From Pseudomonas sp. CC6-YY-74 (lineage in GTDB: Bacteria; Pseudomonadota; Gammaproteobacteria; Pseudomonadales; Pseudomonadaceae), in assembly GCF_002025205.1 (NCBI RefSeq), contig NZ_CP019947.1, positions 379,501 through 443,500 on the forward strand: 64,000 bases of DNA. Reading direction: 5' to 3'. Shown piece after piece: positions 10,850-30,141 of the stretch; the stretch's first letter is position 1; each line of letters opens with the position of its first letter. The position numbers were made by a program, and so were the translations under genes. Under the pieces are notes generated by a model. It worked only from the letters and a program-made list of their open reading frames with translations, was not told the origin of the DNA and did not search any database.

Positions 10850-11445
10850 TGCAGCTGGGTCTGGATTTCAGTCAGGTACAGGAACTGGTCGCCGGTGTCG
10901 ATGAAGTCGGCCGTGGCCCGTTGTGCGGCGCTGTGGTCACCGCGGCGGTAATTCTCGATCCGTTACGGCCGATTCTGGGACTGAACGATTCGAAGAAGCT
11001 CAGCGCTGCACGGCGTGAGCAGCTCTTCGATGAAATCTGCGAGAAAGCCCTGGCCTGGTGCATCGCCCGTGCCGAGGTGGAAGAGATCGACCAGCTGAAC
11101 ATCCTCCACGCGACCATGCTCGCCATGCAGCGCGCGGTCGAGGGCTTGAGTGTCGTGCCCCGGCTGGCGCTGATCGACGGTAATCGTTGCCCCATCCTGC
11201 AAGTGCCGAGCACGGCTGTGATCAAGGGCGACAGCCAGGTCCCGGCGATCGCTGCCGCATCGATTCTGGCCAAGGTCAGCCGCGATCGCGAGATGCAGCT
11301 GCTCGATGCGTTGTATCCCGGTTACGGCATAGCCGGGCACAAGGGCTATCCCACGCCCGTTCACCTGGAGGCCTTGCGCCGCCTGGGTCCAACGCCGATT
11401 CACCGGCGCTCATTTGCCCCGGTGCGTGCGCTGCTGGACGACTGA
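10849..11445 (+). CDS. rnhB: Ribonuclease HII
   Basis: RNase HII cuts RNA in RNA-DNA hybrids and removes misincorporated ribonucleotides. In the 198-residue protein the acidic active site begins with [12 protein letters not shown], with the further Asp in LIDGN and the Asp in SRDREM. The gene lies between lpxB and dnaE, the usual Pseudomonas place. Confidence 0.95.
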   Translation: MQLGLDFSQVQELVAGVDEVGRGPLCGAVVTAAVILDPLRPILGLNDSKKLSAARREQLFDEICEKALAWCIARAEVEEIDQLNILHATMLAMQRAVEGLSVVPRLALIDGNRCPILQVPSTAVIKGDSQVPAIAAASILAKVSRDREMQLLDALYPGYGIAGHKGYPTPVHLEALRRLGPTPIHRRSFAPVRALLDD

Positions 11446-11574
11446 GGCCGTCGTCGCCATTCGGCTGTAGGTCCGAAACTCTGCGGTTGAGCCGGCGTCT
11501 CTGCGCTTGCAGCTTGTCGTTGCGAAGGCTGTACAATCCCCATCTTGTCGTTTTGTGTTTTGTATAGGACTGTC

Positions 11575-15093
<3,519 letters not shown>

Positions 15094-15278
15094 TTTTTGA
15101 GGCCCCGGCTTCATGTGTTGGTTACGGCGCTCGTGGGTGGGATTGTGAATGAATCACCGGTTAGCGGTGATTTTTATCCAGACCCGAGTGTCGACCTGAA
15201 TGCGCCTGTTCCTATAAGGTAGGCGCGAAACGGATACAGCTCCCCGGCCGCATGGCCGTCGACGCAAGACGGATGACT

Positions 15279-16229
15279 ATGAACCCGAATTTTCTCGATT
15301 TCGAACAGCCGATCGCCGACCTGCAAGCCAAGATCGAAGAGCTTCGCCTGGTCGGTAACGACAACTCGTTGAACATCAGCGATGAGATCGCCCGCCTGCA
15401 GGTCAAGAGCAGTGCTCTGACCGAAAGTATTTTCAGTAATCTGAGCAGCTGGCAGATTGCCAAGCTCGCCCGTCACCCGCACCGGCCTTACACCCTGGAC
15501 TATCTGCAGCACATCTTCACCGAATTTGACGAACTGCACGGTGATCGGCATTTCTCCGATGACCCGGCGATAGTCGGCGGTGTCGCCCGTCTGGACGGTG
15601 AGCCGGTGATGGTGGTCGGTCACCAGAAGGGCCGTGAGGTGCGCGAGAAGGTACGCCGCAATTTCGGCATGCCGCGCCCCGAAGGTTACCGCAAAGCCTG
15701 TCGCCTGATGGAAATGGCCGAGCGCTTCAAGATGCCGATCCTGACCTTTATAGACACCCCGGGCGCCTACCCGGGCATCGACGCCGAAGAGCGTGGGCAG
15801 AGCGAGGCGATTGCCTGGAACTTGCGGGTGATGGCGCGTCTGAAAACTCCGATCATCGCCACCGTGATTGGTGAGGGTGGTTCCGGCGGCGCTCTGGCGA
15901 TCGGCGTTTGCGACCAGCTGAACATGCTGCAGTACTCGACCTACGCGGTGATTTCGCCGGAAGGTTGCGCCTCGATTCTGTGGAAAACTGCAGACAAGGC
16001 CCCGGATGCCGCGGAAGCCATGGGTATTACCGCTGAGCGCCTGAAAGGCCTGGGGATTGTCGATCAGGTGATTGGTGAGCCATTGGGCGGCGCCCATCGC
16101 GATCCAGTCGCTGCCGCCGAATCGGTGCGCCAGGAGCTGGCGGTTCAGTTGGCGATGCTGCGTAAATTCGATACCGCCGAACTGCTGGCGCGTCGTTATG
16201 AGCGCTTGATGAGCTACGGCATCGCCTGA
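15279..16229 (+). CDS. accA: Acetyl-CoA carboxylase carboxyltransferase subunit alpha
   Basis: AccA is the alpha half of the carboxyltransferase that transfers CO2 from biotin-BCCP to acetyl-CoA, the committed step of fatty acid synthesis. The start [11 protein letters not shown] gives the standard 316 aa; an ATG two codons upstream (15273) is possible. Motifs include GDRHFSDD, the crotonase-type oxyanion loops DTPGAYPG and [10 protein letters not shown]. It lies in the dnaE-accA-tilS order of pseudomonads. Confidence 0.96.
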   Translation: MNPNFLDFEQPIADLQAKIEELRLVGNDNSLNISDEIARLQVKSSALTESIFSNLSSWQIAKLARHPHRPYTLDYLQHIFTEFDELHGDRHFSDDPAIVGGVARLDGEPVMVVGHQKGREVREKVRRNFGMPRPEGYRKACRLMEMAERFKMPILTFIDTPGAYPGIDAEERGQSEAIAWNLRVMARLKTPIIATVIGEGGSGGALAIGVCDQLNMLQYSTYAVISPEGCASILWKTADKAPDAAEAMGITAERLKGLGIVDQVIGEPLGGAHRDPVAAAESVRQELAVQLAMLRKFDTAELLARRYERLMSYGIA

Positions 16230-16241
16230 GGGCGGTTGTAG

Positions 16242-16265
16242 GATGGGTGAATTTTCACCCATCCG
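16242..16265. repeat. Perfect 11-bp palindrome between accA and tilS
   Basis: GGATGGGTGAA, a 2-nt gap, then TTCACCCATCC form a perfect inverted repeat. No T-run follows, so it is more like a REP-type interspersed palindrome or an mRNA-stabilising hairpin than an intrinsic terminator. Such GGATGGGT palindromes are common between Pseudomonas genes (family knowledge, not checked here). Confidence 0.55.
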
Positions 16266-16330
16266 GCGTCTGTAGCGATGGGCTGAAGCGGATCGCCGGC
16301 CGGCCCACCCTGCAGCCTGAAGTTGTGCCT

Positions 16331-17647
16331 ATGTCCCTCGAATCCCGCGTGCTGACGGCTCTGGCTCCCTGGCGCGATGCGCCGGCCTGGCGTATCGCGC
16401 TTTCCGGTGGCCTGGATTCAACCGTGCTGCTGCATCTCCTGGTTAGTCTCGCGCAACGCGAGGCGTTACCGCCGCTTTCCGCTATTCATATTCATCACGG
16501 CTTGCAAGCAGTTGCCGATACCTGGCCGGCGCACTGTCGTCGGTTGTGTGATGCGCTGGGTGTGCCGCTGCAGGTGGAGCCGGTGCAGGTGCAGTCGGGT
16601 GCCAGCGTCGAGCGCGCCGCGCGGCAGGCGCGCTATGCGGCTTTTCGCGCGCTGCTGGGTCCGGGCGAGGTTTTGCTGGCAGCGCAGCATCGCGATGATC
16701 AGGCCGAGACTCTGCTGTTTCGCCTGCTGCGCGGCGCCGGCGTGCAAGGCTTAGCGGCCATGCAGCAGAGTCGGCCGCTCGGTGCCGGGCACCTGCTACG
16801 GCCGCTGTTGCAGTGTTCCCGTGCCGAGTTGCAGGCTTATGCCGGCGAACATCGGCTGCGCTGGGTAGAGGACCCGTCGAATGCCGATAGCCGCTTCTCG
16901 CGCAATTACTTGCGCCATCAGGTGTTGCCATTGCTGGCCCGGCGCTGGCCGCAGGCGACGGCCAACATAGCGCGTGCGGCAGCGCATCTGAGCGAGGCTG
17001 CGCAACTGCTCGATGAGCTGGCGCAGGAGGATTTGCAGGCTGCGCAGGTGCCCTGCGAGTTTACCTGGCTCAATCTGCCTAGCTTATCCCTGGCGCCGTT
17101 GCGGGCGTTGAGCGATGCCCGTCAACGCAACGCCTTGCGCTACTGGTTGCGCAGCCTGACCCCTATGCCGGACAGCGAGCACTGGGCCGGCTGGCGGGCG
17201 TTGCGCGATGCGGCCGGTGACGCCGTCCCGGTTTGGCGTCTGGCGGCAGGCGAGTTGCGTCGAGCCGACCAGCGGTTGTGGTGGCTCAGCGGCGACTGGC
17301 TGGGCATACCGCAAGCGCCTGCCGTTCAGCTCAGTCCTGGACGTTGGTTGCCGCTGGCAGGCAATGGTTGCGTGCGTGTCGAGGGCCAGTTGCCAGTCGG
17401 CGACTGGCGTTTAGCCTATCGCCAGGGGGGCGAGGTCATGAGCCTGCCTGGGCGCGGTCATCGCGATTTGAAGCGCTTGCTCAATGAGCGACAAGTGCCG
17501 GCGTTTGTCCGTCCGCGCTTGCCCCTGCTGTTGTGCAATGGCGAGTTGCAGGCCGTAGCCAATCTACCCGGTTTGGATGGGGCGGATAGTGGCCAATGGC
17601 AACTCAGTTGGCAGCCGCCGATGAGTGATCAAGGTTTGAGCTGGTAA
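16331..17647 (+). CDS. tilS: tRNA(Ile)-lysidine synthase
   Basis: TilS converts C34 of the CAU-anticodon tRNA-Ile to lysidine so that it reads AUA codons. The PP-loop SGGLDS is at residues 25-30, followed by HHGLQ and the QHRDDQAETLLFRLLRG region. A C-terminal TilS substrate-binding domain follows (about 360-438). The start at 16331 gives 438 aa; the frame is open to 16247, but that part is not family-like. Confidence 0.95.
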   Translation: MSLESRVLTALAPWRDAPAWRIALSGGLDSTVLLHLLVSLAQREALPPLSAIHIHHGLQAVADTWPAHCRRLCDALGVPLQVEPVQVQSGASVERAARQARYAAFRALLGPGEVLLAAQHRDDQAETLLFRLLRGAGVQGLAAMQQSRPLGAGHLLRPLLQCSRAELQAYAGEHRLRWVEDPSNADSRFSRNYLRHQVLPLLARRWPQATANIARAAAHLSEAAQLLDELAQEDLQAAQVPCEFTWLNLPSLSLAPLRALSDARQRNALRYWLRSLTPMPDSEHWAGWRALRDAAGDAVPVWRLAAGELRRADQRLWWLSGDWLGIPQAPAVQLSPGRWLPLAGNGCVRVEGQLPVGDWRLAYRQGGEVMSLPGRGHRDLKRLLNERQVPAFVRPRLPLLLCNGELQAVANLPGLDGADSGQWQLSWQPPMSDQGLSW

Positions 17648-17794
17648 GGCCTTTCCGGTAGACTACGCTCCCGTCTTACTAGAGCTTTTGCAGACCCCTT
17701 TTCGTCAAGAGAATGGAGTCGGCAATAGCTTGTCAATTGCGGCTTGTTCGTAATTGTGGCTTCGGCCTTCCTTCGCTTTCCCCGGCGGCGCTGA

Positions 17795-20305
<2,511 letters not shown>

Positions 20306-20347
20306 AACGGTTTTTCTCCGGTAAAGTGCCGTCCGGGCATAATTTGA

Positions 20348-21736
<1,389 letters not shown>

Positions 21737-21789
21737 AAACTGCTGCGGGTTACGCTCGCGGCGTTTTCAGTGAGTGGTCGAGTCATGGT

Positions 21790-21821
21790 AAAAGAGGGGC
21801 GGCGCGAGTCGCCCCTCTTTT
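21790..21821 (+). terminator. Intrinsic terminator after eno
   Basis: AAAAGAGGGGC pairs perfectly with GCCCCTCTTTT across a 10-nt loop, ending in four T. It lies 54 nt after the eno stop and 22 nt before the ftsB start. Confidence 0.8.
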
Positions 21822-21842
21822 CGTCCGGATGCTTTTACTGTC

Positions 21843-22121
21843 ATGCGTAGTCCTTATTGGTTGTTAGTCATCCTGATCCTGCTGCTGGTTGGCTTGCAGT
21901 ATCGCCTGTGGGTGGGCGATGGCAGCCTGGCGCAGGTCACCGACTTGAGTCACCAGATCGCCGCTCAGCAAGGTGATAATCAGCGCCTGCTGGAGCGCAA
22001 TCGTATTCTCGAAGCGGAAGTCATGGAGCTGAAACAGGGCATGGAAACCGTCGAGGAGCGCGCCCGCCATGAGCTGGGCATGGTCAAAGAGGGCGAGACT
22101 CTCTACCAGTTAACCGAATGA
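21843..22121 (+). CDS. ftsB: Cell division protein FtsB
   Basis: FtsB is a small bitopic protein that forms the FtsQBL divisome subcomplex. The 92-residue protein has one N-terminal membrane segment (about 5-22: WLLVILILLLVGLQ), a coiled coil (about 30-70) and the conserved ARHELGMVKEGE near the C terminus. The eno-ftsB-ispD order is standard. Confidence 0.93.
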   Translation: MRSPYWLLVILILLLVGLQYRLWVGDGSLAQVTDLSHQIAAQQGDNQRLLERNRILEAEVMELKQGMETVEERARHELGMVKEGETLYQLTE

Positions 22122-22136
22122 CTAACAGCTAACCGA

Positions 22137-22847
22137 ATGAAGACTTCCGTATTGCCGCATTTTTGGGCCCTGATCCCCGCCGCCGGGGTTGGCAGCCGCA
22201 TGCGTGCCGACCGGCCCAAGCAATATCTGGAGCTGGCCGGTAAAACCATTCTGGAACACACCCTGGCCTGCTTTCTCGATCACCCGCAGCTGCAAGGCGT
22301 GGTGGTCAGTCTGGCGCTCGATGATCCCTACTGGCCGACTTTGGCGTGTGCCCACGATTCGCGTATCGCGCGCGCCGAGGGTGGACGCGAGCGCGCGGAT
22401 TCGGTGCTCAATGGCTTGCAGCGCCTGACCGAACTGGGGGCGCAGGAGCGCGATTGGGTGTTGGTGCATGATGCGGCGCGGCCCAATCTGGCGCGCCAGG
22501 ACCTGGATAACCTGCTGGCCGAGCTGGCCGATGATCCGGTTGGCGGCCTGCTCGCGGTGCCTGTGCGCGACACCTTGAAGCGTGCCGGGTCTGATGGTCG
22601 GGTGCTGCAGACCGTCGACCGTTCGCTGATCTGGCAGGCCTACACGCCGCAGATGTTCCGCCTTGGCTTGCTGCACCGTGCGCTGGCAGAGGCTTTGGCC
22701 GCCGAGGTGGCGATTACCGATGAGGCATCGGCTGTCGAATGGCTCGGGCAGGCGCCGCGCTTGGTCGAGGGCCGCGCCGATAACCTCAAGGTGACCCGGC
22801 CCGAAGACCTCGATTGGCTGCGCCAGCGCTGGGCCGAGCGCTGCTGA
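22137..22847 (+). CDS. ispD: 2-C-methyl-D-erythritol 4-phosphate cytidylyltransferase
   Basis: IspD is the third MEP-pathway enzyme and makes CDP-methylerythritol. The 236-residue Rossmann-like protein has the nucleotide-binding PAAGVGSRM and the RPKQY motif, followed by VHDAARPN. It starts 15 nt after ftsB. ispF, acting two steps later, lies at 26178 rather than next to ispD because a LysR/adhC/fghA block intervenes. Confidence 0.95.
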   Translation: MKTSVLPHFWALIPAAGVGSRMRADRPKQYLELAGKTILEHTLACFLDHPQLQGVVVSLALDDPYWPTLACAHDSRIARAEGGRERADSVLNGLQRLTELGAQERDWVLVHDAARPNLARQDLDNLLAELADDPVGGLLAVPVRDTLKRAGSDGRVLQTVDRSLIWQAYTPQMFRLGLLHRALAEALAAEVAITDEASAVEWLGQAPRLVEGRADNLKVTRPEDLDWLRQRWAERC

Positions 22848-22936
22848 TATAGACCTGTCATGTGGGGCGCCGGAGCGAAGTGGTTGAACGCCGCGATTGG
22901 CGTCGTTGATGATGACGCGGCGCGCGGGTCGCGTCA

Positions 22937-23827
22937 TCAGGGGCGATATTCCCTGCGTTGCGCCAACCCTGCCTTGAGGGCGTCCACCAGCTGGCGCACT
23001 TTCGGCGATAGATGCCGTTGCTGGGGATAGAGTGCCCAGACCGCGGTGTTGGGCGGCTGCTGGTTGTCCAGCAAGGAGACCAGGGCGCCGCTGCGCAGAT
23101 GTTCCAGTACGTAGTAGTCCGGCAACTGACACAAGCCCAGGCCGCGCAAGGCCGCATCGAGCACCGCCTGGCCGCTGTTGCAGCGCCAGTTGCCTTGCAC
23201 GCGTTGCGAGGCTTCGCGGCCGTTGAGCTGGAAACTCCAGGTATCCGAACTGCCGATCAGGCAGTTGTGCCGGCTCAGTTCGGACAGGCTGTGCGGGCGG
23301 CCGTAGTGCTGCAGATAATCTGGCGCCGCGCACAGGTACATGCGTCGGGGGGCCAGGCGTGTGGCGACCAGTCGCGAATCTTGCAAGCGGCCCAGGCGAA
23401 TGGCCACATCCAGGCCTTCATGAACCATGTCCAGGTTGCGGTTGCTCAACTCAATGTCCACCCGCAATTGCGGGTGACGCGTCATGAAGCCCGTCACCAA
23501 GGGCACGATAAAGCGCTCGCCATAGGCTACGGCGCAGGTCATGCGCAACAGTCCCTTGGGTTCGCTGCCAAGGTCGCCGACCGCGCGCAGGGCTTCTTCG
23601 CGGGCATCCTGCAGGCGTTGGCAATGTTGCAGGAAGGTTTGCCCGGCTTCGGTCAGGGCCACGCGCCGGGTGCTGCGGTAGAACAGGCGGGTTTGCAGGC
23701 GCTCTTCCAAACGGGCGACCTGGCGGCTGACCTGCGAGGAGGACAGGCCCAGGCGCTCGGCGGCGGCGGTAAATTGGCCGCACTCGGCCACCGCAACGAA
23801 TTCATCCAGGCCTTCCCAGCGATTCAT
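22937..23827 (-). CDS. LysR-family transcriptional regulator, divergent from adhC
   Basis: The 296-residue protein has an N-terminal winged helix (residues 1-60: FVAVAECGQFTAAAERLGLS then SQVSRQVARLEERL) and the LysR substrate-binding domain from about 90. It is transcribed away from the glutathione-dependent formaldehyde dehydrogenase, so it probably controls adhC-fghA; this is an inference from divergence. It belongs to the group of LysR proteins often found beside frmA/adhC in Pseudomonas. Confidence 0.92.
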   Translation of the reverse strand: MNRWEGLDEFVAVAECGQFTAAAERLGLSSSQVSRQVARLEERLQTRLFYRSTRRVALTEAGQTFLQHCQRLQDAREEALRAVGDLGSEPKGLLRMTCAVAYGERFIVPLVTGFMTRHPQLRVDIELSNRNLDMVHEGLDVAIRLGRLQDSRLVATRLAPRRMYLCAAPDYLQHYGRPHSLSELSRHNCLIGSSDTWSFQLNGREASQRVQGNWRCNSGQAVLDAALRGLGLCQLPDYYVLEHLRSGALVSLLDNQQPPNTAVWALYPQQRHLSPKVRQLVDALKAGLAQRREYRP

Positions 23828-23904
23828 GATGTCTGCTCCTTCCCGATCCTGATGCGCTCAAGCGGCCGCTGAGGTGCTTGCAGCTTCTGGCTATTATCCC
23901 TGAA

Positions 23905-23923
23905 TGGCAATAATGTTTTGCCA
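23905..23923. promoter_or_regulatory. Inverted repeat in the LysR/adhC intergenic region
   Basis: TGGCAA-N7-TTGCCA is a perfect 6-bp dyad in the 168-nt divergent region. It is a fair candidate for the LysR binding site. A TATACT -10 box at 23956-23961 lies downstream on the adhC side. Confidence 0.5.
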
Positions 23924-23953
23924 TAACGCCAATTATTACTTCGTAGAGGGTGA

Positions 23954-25108
<1,155 letters not shown>

Positions 25109-25195
25109 GGTGCATGCGCCCCGCCTGCTGCGGGGCGATTTGGGCTGGGGAGCATTGGGTTGCCCCTGCAAATCCTATTTTGTGTGAGCTGAAAC

Positions 25196-26038
25196 ATGAC
25201 TCTTGAAAACCTATCCTGCCAGAAAAGCTTCGGCGGCTGGCACAAGCGCTACCGGCATCGTTCGAGTACGCTCAACTGCGACATGGTGTTCGCTGTCTAC
25301 CTGCCGCCGCAGGCCGAGCAGGGCGCCAAGCTGCCGGTGCTCTACTGGCTGTCGGGGCTGACTTGCAATGACGAGAACTTCATGCAGAAGGCCGGCGCCC
25401 ACCGGCTGGCCGCCGAACTGGGCTTGATCATAGTCGCGCCGGACACCAGTCCGCGCGGGCCTGATGTGCCGGGCGACCCGGATGGCGCCTGGGATTTCGG
25501 TCTGGGTGCCGGTTTCTATCTCAACGCCACGCAAGAACCCTGGGCGCGCAATTACCGCATGCACGACTATGTGGTGCAGGAGTTGCCGGCGCTGATCGAG
25601 GCTAACTTCCCGGTCTCGGCCAAGCGCGGCATCAGTGGTCACTCCATGGGCGGGCATGGCGCGCTGGTCTGCGCCTTGCGCAACCCAGGGCGTTACCAGT
25701 CGCTGTCGGCCTTCGCGCCGATCGGCAATCCGTCCAACTGCCCCTGGGGCGAGAAGGCGTTTTCCCGCTATCTTGGCGATGAGCGTTCGCGCTGGCGCGA
25801 GTGGGATGCCTGTGCGCTGATCGCCGATGCAAGCGAGCGTTTGCCGATCCTGATCGATCAGGGCGATCGCGATGATTTTCTCGACGGTCAGCTCAAACCT
25901 CAGGCTCTGCAGAGCGCCGCGCAGGCCGCCGGGCATCCGCTGACCCTGCGCCTGCAACCCGGCTATGACCACAGCTACTACTTCATCGCCAGCTTTATCG
26001 AAGACCACCTGCGTCATCATGCGCAGGCTCTGGCGTAG
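25196..26038 (+). CDS. fghA: S-formylglutathione hydrolase
   Basis: FghA hydrolyses S-formylglutathione to formate and glutathione, completing formaldehyde detoxification with adhC. The 280-residue esterase-D-type alpha/beta hydrolase has the nucleophile Ser in GHSMGGHGA, the Asp in [11 protein letters not shown] and the His in GYDHSYYF. Confidence 0.95.
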   Translation: MTLENLSCQKSFGGWHKRYRHRSSTLNCDMVFAVYLPPQAEQGAKLPVLYWLSGLTCNDENFMQKAGAHRLAAELGLIIVAPDTSPRGPDVPGDPDGAWDFGLGAGFYLNATQEPWARNYRMHDYVVQELPALIEANFPVSAKRGISGHSMGGHGALVCALRNPGRYQSLSAFAPIGNPSNCPWGEKAFSRYLGDERSRWREWDACALIADASERLPILIDQGDRDDFLDGQLKPQALQSAAQAAGHPLTLRLQPGYDHSYYFIASFIEDHLRHHAQALA

Positions 26039-26177
26039 GGGCGCGCTGCACACCGCTCAGTGGTTGCGCAAAGAGAGTTCGCCGTGCTGCTGGCCGATTG
26101 CCGGTGCGCACGGCGCGCCCTACAGTCAGGCTGCTGCATGTAGAATCAGGCCCTGACTTTTGCAGGACGTTGCACTT

Positions 26178-26651
26178 ATGCGTATTGGCCACGGCTACGA
26201 TGTACACCGTTTCGGCGAGGGCGAGTTCATCACCCTCGGCGGCGTACGGATTCCCCACAGTTTCGGGCTGATCGCCCATTCCGATGGCGATGTGCTGCTG
26301 CATGCGCTCGCCGATGCCTTGCTCGGCGCCGCAGCACTGGGCGATATCGGTAAGCATTTTCCCGACACCGATCCGACCTTCAAGGGCGCTGACAGCCGTA
26401 TGCTGCTGCGGCATGTCCTGGGTTTGCTGCAGGCCAAAGGCTGGCAGGTGGGTAATGTCGACGCCACCATAATCGCCCAGACGCCGAAGATGGCCGCGCA
26501 TATCCAACAAATGCGCAGCCTGATCGCCGAGGATCTGCAGGTCACGCTGGATCAGGTCAACGTCAAGGCTACCACCACCGAGAAACTCGGCTTCACCGGC
26601 CGCGAAGAAGGCATCGCGGTGCATGCCGTCGCGCTGTTGGTCGCCCGATGA
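26178..26651 (+). CDS. ispF: 2-C-methyl-D-erythritol 2,4-cyclodiphosphate synthase
   Basis: IspF makes MEcPP, the fifth MEP-pathway step. The 157-residue trimeric enzyme has the metal-binding GYDVHRF at the N terminus and [17 protein letters not shown]. The start at [10 protein letters not shown] is the family start. It overlaps truD by 4 nt, opening the ispF-truD-surE-pcm run. Confidence 0.96.
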   Translation: MRIGHGYDVHRFGEGEFITLGGVRIPHSFGLIAHSDGDVLLHALADALLGAAALGDIGKHFPDTDPTFKGADSRMLLRHVLGLLQAKGWQVGNVDATIIAQTPKMAAHIQQMRSLIAEDLQVTLDQVNVKATTTEKLGFTGREEGIAVHAVALLVAR

Positions 26652-27706
26652 ACGAACTCGAACTGCTAGGCCCGCGCGGCCATGGCGAGCCGTGCGGTAC
26701 CGCGGTGCTCAAGGCCGTGGCGGAAGACTTCCAGGTCGATGAGGTGCTGGATATTCCCCTGGCTGGTGAGGGTGAACACCTCTGGCTATGGGTCGAAAAA
26801 CGCGAGCTGAATACCGAAGAGGTAGCCAAGCGCATCGCCCGCGCCGCTGGCGTTTCAATCCGCATGATCAGCTATGCCGGACTCAAGGATCGCCAGGCTT
26901 TGACCCGTCAATGGTTCAGTCTGCACCTGCCAGGCAAGGCAGATCCTGACTTGAGCGGCGCCGAAGACGCCAGCTTGGCGATCCTCAAACAGCTGCGTCA
27001 TACACGTAAATTGCAGCGCGGTGCACATGCGGCCAATGGTTTTACCCTGCGTTTGACTCAACTCAAGGCTGATCGCGAAGCCTTGGATATACGTCTTACG
27101 CAAATAGCCGCTGAGGGCATCCCTAACTACTACGGCTTGCAGCGCTTTGGCTTCGAAGGGGGGAACGTCGCCCATGCACGGCACTTTGCCGAATCTAAAA
27201 CCTTGCCTGAGAAGCGTAATGTCCGTTCGCGAGTACTGTCCGCAGCGCGCAGCTATTTATTTAATCGCGTACTGGCGCAGCGGGTCGCCGCCGACACCTG
27301 GAATCAGGCGCTGCTGGGTGATCTGCTGGCCTTTACCGATAGCCGCAGTTTTTTTCCTGCCGGTGAGGCTGAATGCTCGGATCCACGCTTGGCAATTCTG
27401 GATTTGCACCCGACCGGACCCTTGTGGGGCGCGGGTGCCTCGACGGCCGGCGGAGTCGCTCAGGCACTGGAGCAGACGGTCGCCGAGGATGAGCGTGCCT
27501 TGGTCGACTGGTTGGCAGAAGCGGGGATGACACACGAACGGCGTATCCTGCGCCTCCCCATTGGCGGTTTGACGTGGCATTATCCCGAGCCTGACATTCT
27601 GCAACTGGAATTCGTCCTGCCGGCTGGATGCTTTGCCACCGTCTTAGTGCGCGAGCTAGTCGATCTGTTGCCTGCAGGGCAAACGGACAACCCATGCGTA
27701 TTCTGA
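26648..27706 (+). CDS. truD: tRNA pseudouridine(13) synthase TruD
   Basis: TruD makes pseudouridine 13 in tRNA-Glu. It has 352 residues, with the catalytic Asp in [14 protein letters not shown] (about residue 80) and the TruD insertion region after [14 protein letters not shown]. Its 3' end overlaps surE by 13 nt, tighter than usual but found in this cluster. Confidence 0.95.
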   Translation: MNELELLGPRGHGEPCGTAVLKAVAEDFQVDEVLDIPLAGEGEHLWLWVEKRELNTEEVAKRIARAAGVSIRMISYAGLKDRQALTRQWFSLHLPGKADPDLSGAEDASLAILKQLRHTRKLQRGAHAANGFTLRLTQLKADREALDIRLTQIAAEGIPNYYGLQRFGFEGGNVAHARHFAESKTLPEKRNVRSRVLSAARSYLFNRVLAQRVAADTWNQALLGDLLAFTDSRSFFPAGEAECSDPRLAILDLHPTGPLWGAGASTAGGVAQALEQTVAEDERALVDWLAEAGMTHERRILRLPIGGLTWHYPEPDILQLEFVLPAGCFATVLVRELVDLLPAGQTDNPCVF

Positions 27707-28443
27707 TTTCTAACGATGATGGCGTGGCAGCGCCAGGCCTTGCCGCGCTGCATGCTGCTTTGGCCGATTATGCCGAGTGCGTGGTAATCGCACCCGATCA
27801 GGACCGAAGTGGTGCCAGCAGCTCGCTGACCCTCGACCGTCCGCTGCACCCTTGCACCTTGCCCAACGGCTTTATCAGCCTCAACGGTACGCCTACCGAC
27901 TGTGTGCATCTGGGCCTGAACGGACTGCTGCCGCAGGTGGCCGACCTGGTCGTGGCGGGTATCAACCTGGGCGCTAATCTGGGCGATGACGTGCTCTATT
28001 CCGGCACGGTGGCCGCCGCGTTGGAAGGCCGTTTTCTGGCCCGTCCGGCGTTCGCGTTCTCCCTGCTTTCGCGGCAGCCGGATAATCTGCCGACTGCCGC
28101 CTATTTTGCGCGCAAGCTGGTGGAGGCTCATGAGCAGCTGGAGTTGCCACCACGCACCGTGCTCAACGTGAATATTCCCAACCTGCCGTTGGAGCATATC
28201 CGTGGTATCCAGCTGACTCGCCTGGGCCATCGTGCCCGTGCCGCTGCGCCGGTCAAGGTGATCAACCCACGCGGCAAGGAGGGCTACTGGATTTCGGTCG
28301 CTGGCGATGCCGAAGATGGCGGGCCGGGTACTGATTTCCATGCGGTGATGCAGGGCTTCGTCTCTGTTACCCCGTTGCAGTTGGATCGTACCTTTCAGGA
28401 TGGCCTCAGCAGTCTGCAACCTTGGTTAGAGGGTTTGCTCTGA
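27694..28443 (+). CDS. surE: 5'/3'-nucleotidase SurE
   Basis: SurE is a stationary-phase survival phosphatase acting on nucleoside monophosphates. It has 249 residues, with the metal-binding ILISNDDG at the very N terminus and the conserved [11 protein letters not shown]. It starts inside the truD end and overlaps pcm by one base (TGATG). The surE-pcm-nlpD-rpoS order is a classic stationary-phase block. Confidence 0.96.
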   Translation: MRILISNDDGVAAPGLAALHAALADYAECVVIAPDQDRSGASSSLTLDRPLHPCTLPNGFISLNGTPTDCVHLGLNGLLPQVADLVVAGINLGANLGDDVLYSGTVAAALEGRFLARPAFAFSLLSRQPDNLPTAAYFARKLVEAHEQLELPPRTVLNVNIPNLPLEHIRGIQLTRLGHRARAAAPVKVINPRGKEGYWISVAGDAEDGGPGTDFHAVMQGFVSVTPLQLDRTFQDGLSSLQPWLEGLL

Positions 28444-29120
28444 TGAGGCGTGAGCAAGACGAGTTGCATCATCGCGGCATCGGCATGACTTCGCAGCGAA
28501 CTCGCGAGCGGCTGATTCAGCGGCTGTATGAAGAGGGATTGTCCAACGCTCAGGTGCTGGAAACGATCCGTCGCACACCGCGCCACCTGTTCGTTGATGA
28601 AGCCTTGGCCCATCGCGCCTATGAAGACACCGCGCTGCCGATCGGCCACAACCAGACCATTTCGCAGCCTTACATGGTTGCGCGCATGAGCGAATTGCTG
28701 CTGGCCGCCGGCCCCTTGGACAAGGTGTTGGAAATTGGCACCGGCTCTGGTTATCAGACGGCAATTCTCGCCCAGTTGGTCGAGCGGGTTTTCAGCGTCG
28801 AGCGTATTCAAGGGTTGCAGGAAAGGGCCAAGGAACGCATGACCGAGTTGAACTTGCGCAACGTGGTGTTTCGCTGGGGTGATGGTTGGGAGGGATGGCC
28901 GGCCCTGGCACCCTACAACGGTATCATTGTCACCGCGGCTGCCAGTGAGGTGCCTCAGGCTCTACTCGATCAGTTGGCGCCGGGTGGACGTCTGGTGATC
29001 CCGGTCGGTGCCGGCGATGTGCAGCAGTTGCTGCTGATCGTCCGTGAAGAGCAGGGGTTTGCCAGGCATGTGCTGGATGCCGTGCGCTTCGTTCCCTTGC
29101 TCAATGGGCCCTTGGCCTGA
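28443..29120 (+). CDS. pcm: Protein-L-isoaspartate O-methyltransferase
   Basis: Pcm repairs isoaspartyl damage using S-adenosylmethionine. The SAM-binding motif is [12 protein letters not shown]. The frame from 28443 gives 225 aa and couples to surE. The shorter family-like start [12 protein letters not shown] at 28485 (211 aa) is equally possible, and I see no clear ribosome site that decides between them. Confidence 0.94.
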   Translation: MRREQDELHHRGIGMTSQRTRERLIQRLYEEGLSNAQVLETIRRTPRHLFVDEALAHRAYEDTALPIGHNQTISQPYMVARMSELLLAAGPLDKVLEIGTGSGYQTAILAQLVERVFSVERIQGLQERAKERMTELNLRNVVFRWGDGWEGWPALAPYNGIIVTAAASEVPQALLDQLAPGGRLVIPVGAGDVQQLLLIVREEQGFARHVLDAVRFVPLLNGPLA

Positions 29121-29146
29121 TCGTTAGCGTTTACCTGGAAGAATCC

Positions 29147-30085
29147 ATGAAGAAACATCTTCTGCTCTTCGCCAAAGGCATTGCCATGGGCGCGGCCGAT
29201 GTGGTGCCTGGCGTTTCCGGCGGTACCGTCGCCTTTATCAGCGGGATCTACGATGAACTGCTGCGTTCGATAGCCGGTGTGCCCGCTGCGCTGAGCTTGC
29301 TCTTGCGCGGTCGTGTCCTGGCCGCCTGGCAGGCCGCCAATGCAACTTTCCTGCTGGTTCTGTTGGCCGGCATTCTGACCAGTGTGCTCAGCCTGGCGCG
29401 GGTAATCACCTTCCTGCTGGCCGAGCACCCGATCCCGGTGTGGTCGTTCTTTTTCGGCTTGATTCTGGTGTCTTCGCATCTGGTCGCACGAGAGATCCAG
29501 CGCTGGAACTGGAGTCGTTTCGTCAGTTTCACTGTAGGTGCGGCCTTTGCCTACTGGATCACCGTGGCTGCGCCGATGCAGTGGGGTACTGACTCGCTGA
29601 GTATTTTCTTCGCAGGCTCGATTGCCATCTGCGCAATGATCCTGCCGGGTATTTCCGGTAGTTTCATCTTGCTGCTGCTGGGTCTGTATCCTTTTATTCT
29701 CGGCGCGGTAAAAGGTCTGGATGTCAACGTCCTGGCGCTCTTTGCCAGCGGTTGCCTGGTGGGCGTCGTCAGCTTTGCCGGGTTGCTGCGTTGGCTGTTG
29801 CTGCGTTGGCGCGACCTGACCCTGGCGTTATTGACGGGGTTGATGCTGGGCTCGCTGAACAAGCTCTGGCCGTGGAAGGAAACCCTTACCTGGCACGCCG
29901 ACAGCCATGGGCAGCAGGTGCCGCTGCTCCAGGCCAACCTCTTGCCGGGACGTTTCGCCGAAGTCAGCGGGCAGGATCCACAGCTACTCTTGGCTATTCT
30001 TTTGGCTTTGGGCGGGGTACTGCTAGTGCTCGGCTTGGAGTGGTTGGCCGCGCGCCATCAGCAAAGCACTGGCTGCGCCGAATAA
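29147..30085 (+). CDS. DUF368 family membrane protein
   Basis: The 312-residue protein is largely hydrophobic with about eight to nine membrane segments. It has the family hallmark MGAADVVPGVSGGT near residues 14-27 and a second related stretch, MILPGISGSF, around 166. DUF368 proteins are inner-membrane proteins proposed to be undecaprenyl phosphate translocases; that role is family knowledge. It is inserted between pcm and nlpD, as in many pseudomonads. Confidence 0.88.
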   Translation: MKKHLLLFAKGIAMGAADVVPGVSGGTVAFISGIYDELLRSIAGVPAALSLLLRGRVLAAWQAANATFLLVLLAGILTSVLSLARVITFLLAEHPIPVWSFFFGLILVSSHLVAREIQRWNWSRFVSFTVGAAFAYWITVAAPMQWGTDSLSIFFAGSIAICAMILPGISGSFILLLLGLYPFILGAVKGLDVNVLALFASGCLVGVVSFAGLLRWLLLRWRDLTLALLTGLMLGSLNKLWPWKETLTWHADSHGQQVPLLQANLLPGRFAEVSGQDPQLLLAILLALGGVLLVLGLEWLAARHQQSTGCAE

Positions 30086-30141
30086 TTACGGCACAATACC
30101 CACCAATCAACCAACGCCACTAGTCATAAAGGGAGATACGG

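Noticed and set aside
26039..26177. GC-rich stretch between fghA and ispF resembling a common Pseudomonas intergenic repeat
   Set aside because: Only a partial match by memory (around CGGTGCGCACGGCGCGCCC) without a clear palindrome; too weak to annotate.
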